From contig CAISDL010000093.1 in NCBI GenBank assembly GCA_903884065.1, positions 1 to 51,721 on the forward strand: 51,721 nt of DNA. The letters run 5' to 3'. Under the pieces are notes generated by a model. That model worked only from the letters and a program-made list of their open reading frames with translations. It searched no databases and was not told the origin of the DNA. This DNA comes from an uncultured Actinomycetes bacterium. GTDB taxonomy: Bacteria > Actinomycetota > Actinomycetes > Mycobacteriales > Mycobacteriaceae. Shown in pieces: positions 46,982-51,721 of this stretch. Each line of letters starts with the position of its first letter. Position 1 is the stretch's first letter. Made by a program: the position numbers and the translations under genes.

Positions 46982-49119
46982 GCCAGCTCCCGATCGGTCT
47001 CCAGGCGCCAGACGGTCTCAACACCGTCAGGTCCGGTGATTGTGCCCGCCTCGGTGAACGGGTAAATCCCGGCAACGGCCTGGTGTACCCGGTCGCTCAC
47101 ATAGATGCCGGCGGTCCTGGTGGCCGCGTGCACCCGGTGAGCGAGGTCGACGGCCTCACCCCACAGCGCGTACTTGGTGGATCGCTCCCCGACCAGGCCA
47201 GAAGTGGCCGACCCGCTGTCGATGCCGACCCGCATCGACAGGTTGGCACGGTTCTGCTCGTTGAAGCGGCCGAGGATGTCGGCGAGTTCCTTGCCGAAAG
47301 CGATGGTTCGGCTGGCGTGGTCAACCCGTGGCACCACCAGGCCGCAGGTGGCCAGCAGGCCGTTGTCCTGCATGCTGCGAACCTGTTCCACGCCGTTGCG
47401 CTCGGCGGCGCCGTCGAATGCCTCCACCAGCGAGTTCAGCATCGACACCGACTCCTCCGACGGCAGCGAACGGGAGAAATCGTCGAACCCGACCAACTGG
47501 GCGTAAATGACCGAGACGTCGCGGTGCGCAGTGCTGATGTTGGCCTCGCCCTCGCGGTAGCGACGGGCCACCGGCTCGGGCATCAGGCTGGTCAGCAGGG
47601 CCTCGTTTTCCTTGCTCTGCTCGTCGATCAGCATCTGCTTGGTCTGCAGGCTCGCGCTCATGTCGTTGAACGCAGCGGAGAGGTCGCCGATTTCGTCCCG
47701 CGAGGTGACCGGGACGCGGACGCCGAGGTCACCACCGCTGACCTTCTGCACCGCGCTCGCGAGTTGTTTGATCGGCCTGGTCAGGATGCGGGCGAACAGC
47801 AGTGCGAGCAGGCACACCAGCAACACGATCGCCCCGGTCGACAGAGCGACGTTGCGGGCGAACTTCGAGACCGGGGCCAGCGCCTCGGACTCGTCGACTC
47901 TGGCGACGATTGCCCACTGCAGGCCGGGGATTTTCAGCGGCCCATAGGCGGACAGCGCATCCTGACCGAGGTAGCCGGTTCCCGTCCGGACCCCGCTGTT
48001 GCCGGCGAGTGCCTCGCGGGTCGATACGCTGTCGCCCAGTGGTTGCAGCAGCACGCTGGTCTTGAGTTCGACCTCGCGTTTGGCGATGTCCTCCGGGGTG
48101 CCGTGGGCCACCACCTCACGCTCGAACCGTTCCGGATCGGTCAGTAGTACCCGGGCCGTCGAGCGCATGAGTTTGTCGGGACCGGACAGGAACGTCTCCC
48201 CGGTCTTGCCCAGACCGTCCCTCTCCCAGCCCTCATCGCCGGTCATCAGGCTGTTGAGGGCATCGACGGATAACTGCATGGCCAGCACGCCGTAGATGCC
48301 GCCGTTGTCACCGACCGGGGTCAGCACCCACTGGGTCGGTTTTCCGTAGTTGGGGCTGTACTCCTCGAAGTCAGTGAAAACCACGTCCGTCATCGAGGCG
48401 GCCCGCAGCGCCCGGCCGAAACCCTCGGCAAGTTTGGTGGTCTTGTAGGGGGCTTTGAGGATGTTGGCCCCGAGGTCGACCTGTTTGGCCACCGAGTAGA
48501 CCACGTTGCCGTCCGGGTCGATCAGCATCGCGTCATCGAAGTTGAACCGCTGGGCGAAGTCGGCGAGAAATTCCTGGTTGCGGGCATTGACGGCAGACCA
48601 CGCGCTGGGGTCGCCGGCGGTGCGGATCTTGGCCGCCGCCGCGAAGTCGCCGTTGGCGGGCACGGTGTAGAGCGCCTGCAGGTAGGTCTCGGCATTGGAA
48701 GTGGGCCGGTAGAGCTGACCGTCGGCCGCCTTGCCGGTGGATTTCTCCAGGCCCTTGTCGAACACGTCGGCGTAGTACCGGTCGATGGCCTCCTTGGCGT
48801 TCGGCGGTAGCGGGGCCTTCTGCAACTCGCCGAATGCCCCGGCGAAGTCGCGCATCGCTGTGATCGTCGAGGGAGCGGCGGTCAGCACGTTTGCGGCATT
48901 GGCCACGTTGTCGTAGAACGTGGTGACCTCCCTTGACCGGGACTCACGAAGCTGGGTCAGCCGCTGGTACTCGGCGTTACGCAGCGAGTCGGTGCCGGAC
49001 AGGTAGCCGATGACGCCGGCCGTCAGGACCGACAGCACGCTCACCGCCAGCAGCATGACGAGCAGCTTCGATTGGAAGCCCATCGACCGGAGGCTTTGCA
49101 ATGAGGGCAACCTGGCCAC
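46978..49119 (-). CDS. Membrane receptor with HAMP and a degenerate class III cyclase domain (Rv2435c-like)
   Basis: This 713-residue protein starts at GTG. TM1 lies at about residues 18-42, a large extracytoplasmic dCache-like sensor at 43-425, TM2 at 430-452, a HAMP domain at 452-505 (ARILTRPIKQLASAV), and a cyclase homology domain at 530-690. The cyclase residues, read against the canonical order, are: first metal Asp is Gln541 (VIYAQLVGF), base-selecting Lys is Arg581 (EQVRSMQD), second metal Asp585 kept, base-selecting Asp is Ala651 (KYALWG), ribose-binding Asn is Asp658, transition-state Arg662 kept. Four of six are changed, so ordinary cAMP synthesis is doubtful. Its stop overlaps the start of the MscS-type channel gene. 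Confidence 0.88.
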   Translation of the reverse strand: MARLPSLQSLRSMGFQSKLLVMLLAVSVLSVLTAGVIGYLSGTDSLRNAEYQRLTQLRESRSREVTTFYDNVANAANVLTAAPSTITAMRDFAGAFGELQKAPLPPNAKEAIDRYYADVFDKGLEKSTGKAADGQLYRPTSNAETYLQALYTVPANGDFAAAAKIRTAGDPSAWSAVNARNQEFLADFAQRFNFDDAMLIDPDGNVVYSVAKQVDLGANILKAPYKTTKLAEGFGRALRAASMTDVVFTDFEEYSPNYGKPTQWVLTPVGDNGGIYGVLAMQLSVDALNSLMTGDEGWERDGLGKTGETFLSGPDKLMRSTARVLLTDPERFEREVVAHGTPEDIAKREVELKTSVLLQPLGDSVSTREALAGNSGVRTGTGYLGQDALSAYGPLKIPGLQWAIVARVDESEALAPVSKFARNVALSTGAIVLLVCLLALLFARILTRPIKQLASAVQKVSGGDLGVRVPVTSRDEIGDLSAAFNDMSASLQTKQMLIDEQSKENEALLTSLMPEPVARRYREGEANISTAHRDVSVIYAQLVGFDDFSRSLPSEESVSMLNSLVEAFDGAAERNGVEQVRSMQDNGLLATCGLVVPRVDHASRTIAFGKELADILGRFNEQNRANLSMRVGIDSGSATSGLVGERSTKYALWGEAVDLAHRVHAATRTAGIYVSDRVHQAVAGIYPFTEAGTITGPDGVETVWRLETDRELA

Positions 49120-49335
49120 GACTTATCTCCAAATCAACGTCAAAGGGAAGCCGTCGCGACACCACCGTCGCCCAGCCGAGTTGGTCGGGTGAATACTAGC
49201 CACCGGGCCGCGCGAGCGGGAACTTAGTTCCGTTTTGCGAGAATTTCGGATACCGTCAATACCGTCATTTCCCGGAATGTCACAACCGATTCGGGGATCA
49301 CAACCGATTGCCAGCAAGGCGGACGGGTTGTTCTG
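49120..49335 (+). promoter_or_regulatory. Divergent control region with direct repeats before the propeller gene
   Basis: The 216-bp gap lies between the cyclase-like gene and the secreted propeller gene. It is less GC-rich than the genes around it. It contains GGAAC-TTA-GTTCC (49219-49231), two adjacent copies of ATACCGTCA (49250-49267), and two copies of TCACAACCGATT 18 bp apart (49280-49291 and 49298-49309). Repeats at helical-turn-like spacing suggest binding of a regulator in this region; no known motif was recognised. Confidence 0.4.
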
Positions 49336-51721
49336 ATGTCGGTCAAGAGACGTGGTGCCCAAGTGGGTGCCGCGGCTGTCGCGGTGGGTTTATCGCTGCT
49401 CGGCCCTCAGGCCCTGGGCAGAGCGGACAGTACCGAGGGAGATTCCGACTCGGTATCAACCGGTGCCCCGGCAAACGAGCCGCACACCGGGCCGCCGGAG
49501 AAATCGGGCGATCCCAGACGAGCAGGTACATCTTCTGTCTCGACCGGTCAGAACGGCGCGACGCCGCGTAGGAGTACGTCCCGCTCGGCGGCAGCCACTC
49601 GTGCCGGTGCGTCCAAACGCAAAGCCTCCTCAGCGGCCGTCGACTCGGGCGGCCCCGCGGCAGCGGCCGGCACTCCTGCCCCGGCAACAGCCGAAACCAA
49701 CCACGCCGCAGTGAGTCCGTCGGCGGCCGCACCGGCGGCCCCCGCGATACCGGCGTGGCTGAGGGCCTCGAACGTCGCGGACTCGCCGGCAGGCCCGACC
49801 CGAGCGCTCACCGCGATACCGGCGCCGGCCAACCCGCCCCAGGCGTTCACCGTCACCTCGCTGCGCGCTTTGCTCAGCGCTCCACTGCGGGCCCAACCCC
49901 CGGCCTTCGCCGTCCAGCGGCCCCCGGTTGCCGCTGTCGCACCCGCCAGCGCTCTGTCGACGCAGACCACTCCCGCCGGCGCGACCGACTTCGCCGCGCT
50001 GTCGAGCATGCTCGGCGGACTGCTTCCTCCCGCCCAGTCGCTCACCGAGGGATCGCTGCTGCTGGTGCGCCGTTCGCTGAGCCGAGCCACGCCGGCGCCG
50101 GCGGCAGCGGCAGCGGTGGCCGCCGCCGCCGCGACTCCGGCCAACCGGCCGCCCACCGTCCAACTGACCGTGGGCACCCCCGACCCCAACACCGGGTTGG
50201 TCACCGGCACGTTGGTCGCGACGGATCCAGACGGCGACGCCGTGACCTTCAGCGGCACCGCGACCACGACGAAGGGCGCGGTCACCGTCGACGCAACCAC
50301 CGGTGCGTTCAGTTACACCCCCAGCGCCACGGCCCGCCAGGCCGCCATCGTCGGTGGCGCCTCAGCCGTTGACTCCTTCACCATCACCGCCACCGATACC
50401 CAAGGTGGGAGCACCGCCGTGCCGGTCGGCGTGGCCGTCGCGCCCGTCGTGTCCAGCAGTGTCGCGGTCGGAAACCGTCCGCAGACGGTGGCCGTCAGCC
50501 CGGACGGCAAACACGCCTATGTCGCCAACACCGGAGCCAACACGATCTCGGTGATCGACACCGCGACCGGGGCCGTCGCCGCCACCATCACCGGGTTCAC
50601 CGCACCCGAGGGCGTCGCGGTCAGCCCGGACGGAAAGTTCGTCGGCATCACCAACACCGGCGGCACCACCGTCTCGCTGATCGACGCCGCCACCAACTCC
50701 GTCGCCAAGACCGTCACCGGCTTCTCCGCCCCGATGGGGATCACCTACCGCCCAGACGGCAAACGGGCCTACGTGGCCAACTACAACGCGGGCACGGTGT
50801 CGGTTGTCGACACCGACTCGACGGCATCCACCTACGGCACGATCGTCGGCACCATCGCCGTCGGCGCCAATCCCCGTGCGGTGAAGGTCACCCCGGACGG
50901 CACCCGCGCCTATGTCACGAACTACATCGGTCAGACCGTGTCCGTGATCGACACCGGCACCAGCACCGTCATCAAAACCCTCACCGGATTCGGTAACCCG
51001 GTCGGACTGGCGATCACCCCTGACGGCGCGCGTGCCTACGTCACCGACGTGAACAACATCATCAAGGTGATCGACACCGCCACCAACACCGTCTCCGCCA
51101 CCGTCAGCGGTGGCTTCAACAACCCCGCCGGGGTGGCGATCAGCCCCGACGGCCGGTACGCCTACGTCAACAACTACAACACCGGCGTCGTGTCGGTGAT
51201 CGACACCACCACCAACACCGTCACCGGCACGTTCAATGGGATGAGCAACCCGTTGGGGCTGGCGTTCGCACCCAACGGCACCGCCTATGTCACCAACTCC
51301 ACCGCGAACAAGATCACCGTGGTCCAGCCGAGTAGCCCGGCCGTCTCCCTAGCGGTCGGCGACGGACCGTCGGAGGTGGCCTTCAGCCCGGACGGCACCC
51401 GGTCCTATGTCGTCAACGCTTTGGCAGGCACGGTGTCGGTGGTCGACACCGCGACCAACACGGTGACCACGACGATCACCGGCGTCGGCGGCGAACTGCA
51501 CGATGCGGTGGTCAATCCGGCCGGAACCAAGCTCTACGTCGCCGACTCCGCAAACGCCCGGGTGAGGATCATCGACACCACCAGCAATACCGTGGTCGGC
51601 GCTATCGGGGTGGGGGCATACCCGGCCGGTGTGGCCCTCAACCCGGCCGGCACCCGCCTCTACGTCACCAACTTCAACGCCGCGTCGGTGTCGGTCATCG
51701 ACACCGCCACCAACGCGGTCA
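49336..51721 (+). CDS. Secreted YVTN-repeat beta-propeller protein, C-terminal end missing
   Basis: The frame starts at ATG 49336 and is still open at the window edge after 795 codons. It has a signal peptide (MSVKRRGAQVGAAAVAVGLS onward, likely cut near residue 30 before ADS). A Ser/Ala/Pro-rich linker runs to about residue 265. An Ig/VCBS-like domain follows (about 268-375; RPPTVQLTV, VATDPDGDAVTF, FSYTPSA, DSFTITATDTQGG). At least ten YVTN repeats of about 42 residues then run to the edge, each of the form PxGVAVSPDG, AYVxN, VSVIDTATNTV. Such propellers occur in bacterial surface-layer-like and cell-wall-associated proteins. Ten repeats are more than one seven-bladed ring needs. Function is unknown. 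Confidence 0.85.
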   Translation, partial: MSVKRRGAQVGAAAVAVGLSLLGPQALGRADSTEGDSDSVSTGAPANEPHTGPPEKSGDPRRAGTSSVSTGQNGATPRRSTSRSAAATRAGASKRKASSAAVDSGGPAAAAGTPAPATAETNHAAVSPSAAAPAAPAIPAWLRASNVADSPAGPTRALTAIPAPANPPQAFTVTSLRALLSAPLRAQPPAFAVQRPPVAAVAPASALSTQTTPAGATDFAALSSMLGGLLPPAQSLTEGSLLLVRRSLSRATPAPAAAAAVAAAAATPANRPPTVQLTVGTPDPNTGLVTGTLVATDPDGDAVTFSGTATTTKGAVTVDATTGAFSYTPSATARQAAIVGGASAVDSFTITATDTQGGSTAVPVGVAVAPVVSSSVAVGNRPQTVAVSPDGKHAYVANTGANTISVIDTATGAVAATITGFTAPEGVAVSPDGKFVGITNTGGTTVSLIDAATNSVAKTVTGFSAPMGITYRPDGKRAYVANYNAGTVSVVDTDSTASTYGTIVGTIAVGANPRAVKVTPDGTRAYVTNYIGQTVSVIDTGTSTVIKTLTGFGNPVGLAITPDGARAYVTDVNNIIKVIDTATNTVSATVSGGFNNPAGVAISPDGRYAYVNNYNTGVVSVIDTTTNTVTGTFNGMSNPLGLAFAPNGTAYVTNSTANKITVVQPSSPAVSLAVGDGPSEVAFSPDGTRSYVVNALAGTVSVVDTATNTVTTTITGVGGELHDAVVNPAGTKLYVADSANARVRIIDTTSNTVVGAIGVGAYPAGVALNPAGTRLYVTNFNAASVSVIDTATNAV

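Overview
The window is high-GC actinobacterial DNA from a Mycobacterium, most likely an environmental or rapid-growing species (Mycolicibacterium type). This rests on gene order rather than on any marker gene. From base 1 to about 42,000 the genes follow, with gaps, the M. tuberculosis H37Rv order around Rv1860 down to Rv1814, as I recall it: apa, modC, modB, SDR, luciferase-like oxidoreductase, ndh, thioesterase, blaI/blaR, gnd1, guaB1, two CNNM proteins, glcB, a VWA protein, gcvP, two MerR genes, the DUF151 nuclease, garA, gcvH, a CDP-alcohol phosphatidyltransferase, secA2, a BacA-like transporter, a flavoprotein, a secreted serine protease and a fatty acid hydroxylase. After that the order changes to malQ, a Nudix gene, and a channel/cyclase pair resembling Rv2434c-Rv2435c. 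There are no rRNA, tRNA, insertion-sequence, phage or CRISPR features. The coding strand changes often, but most blocks are tightly packed operons.

Layout. 1-2,300 (minus): start of the Apa surface protein and the molybdate transporter genes modB-modC, without modA beside them. 2,300-6,800 (plus): an SDR-like protein, an F420-type oxidoreductase, type II NADH dehydrogenase and an orphan PrrB-like sensor kinase. 6,800-8,750: a thioesterase, then a BlaI repressor with an M56 metalloprotease. 8,790-19,170 (plus): 6-phosphogluconate dehydrogenase, GuaB1, two CNNM proteins, an unrecognised protein, malate synthase G and a VWA-like membrane protein. 19,165-23,155 (minus): a tandem glycine riboswitch, gcvP and a closely following alpha/beta-hydrolase. 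23,338-24,543 (plus): a secreted Ala-rich protein that ends at a strong hairpin. 24,600-30,900 (minus): MerR, DUF151, MerR, garA, gcvH, pgsA-like and secA2, with a 39-bp tandem repeat at the secA2 stop codon. 30,998-35,228 (plus): two overlapping BacA/SbmA-like ABC transporter genes and a small RHH-like gene. 35,160-42,190 (minus): a flavoprotein with a perfect KstR-type operator upstream, a secreted protease, a mannose-lectin/LysM protein, and an apparent operon of fatty acid hydroxylase, K+/H+ antiporter regulator, antiporter and amine-oxidase-like enzyme. 42,239-45,536 (plus): an SMR transporter pair, malQ and a Nudix hydrolase. 45,533-49,119 (minus): a cyclase-homology receptor and an MscS channel with a cyclic-nucleotide-binding domain. 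49,336-end: the start of a secreted YVTN beta-propeller protein.

Several genes connect in central metabolism. Glycine cleavage (gcvP, gcvH), the glyoxylate shunt (glcB), GarA (a phospho-switch for glutamate and 2-oxoglutarate metabolism), ndh and gnd all lie within 25 kb.

The most unusual findings are: (1) a co-translated cyclase/channel pair in which the cyclase has lost four of six canonical catalytic residues and the channel's nucleotide-binding cassette has lost its Glu; (2) two overlapping BacA-like transporters, the second with Arg in place of the Walker A Lys, which suggests an asymmetric heterodimer; (3) a KstR box in front of the flavoprotein gene; (4) in-phase 39-bp repeats that duplicate the end of secA2 and push pgsA away from it.
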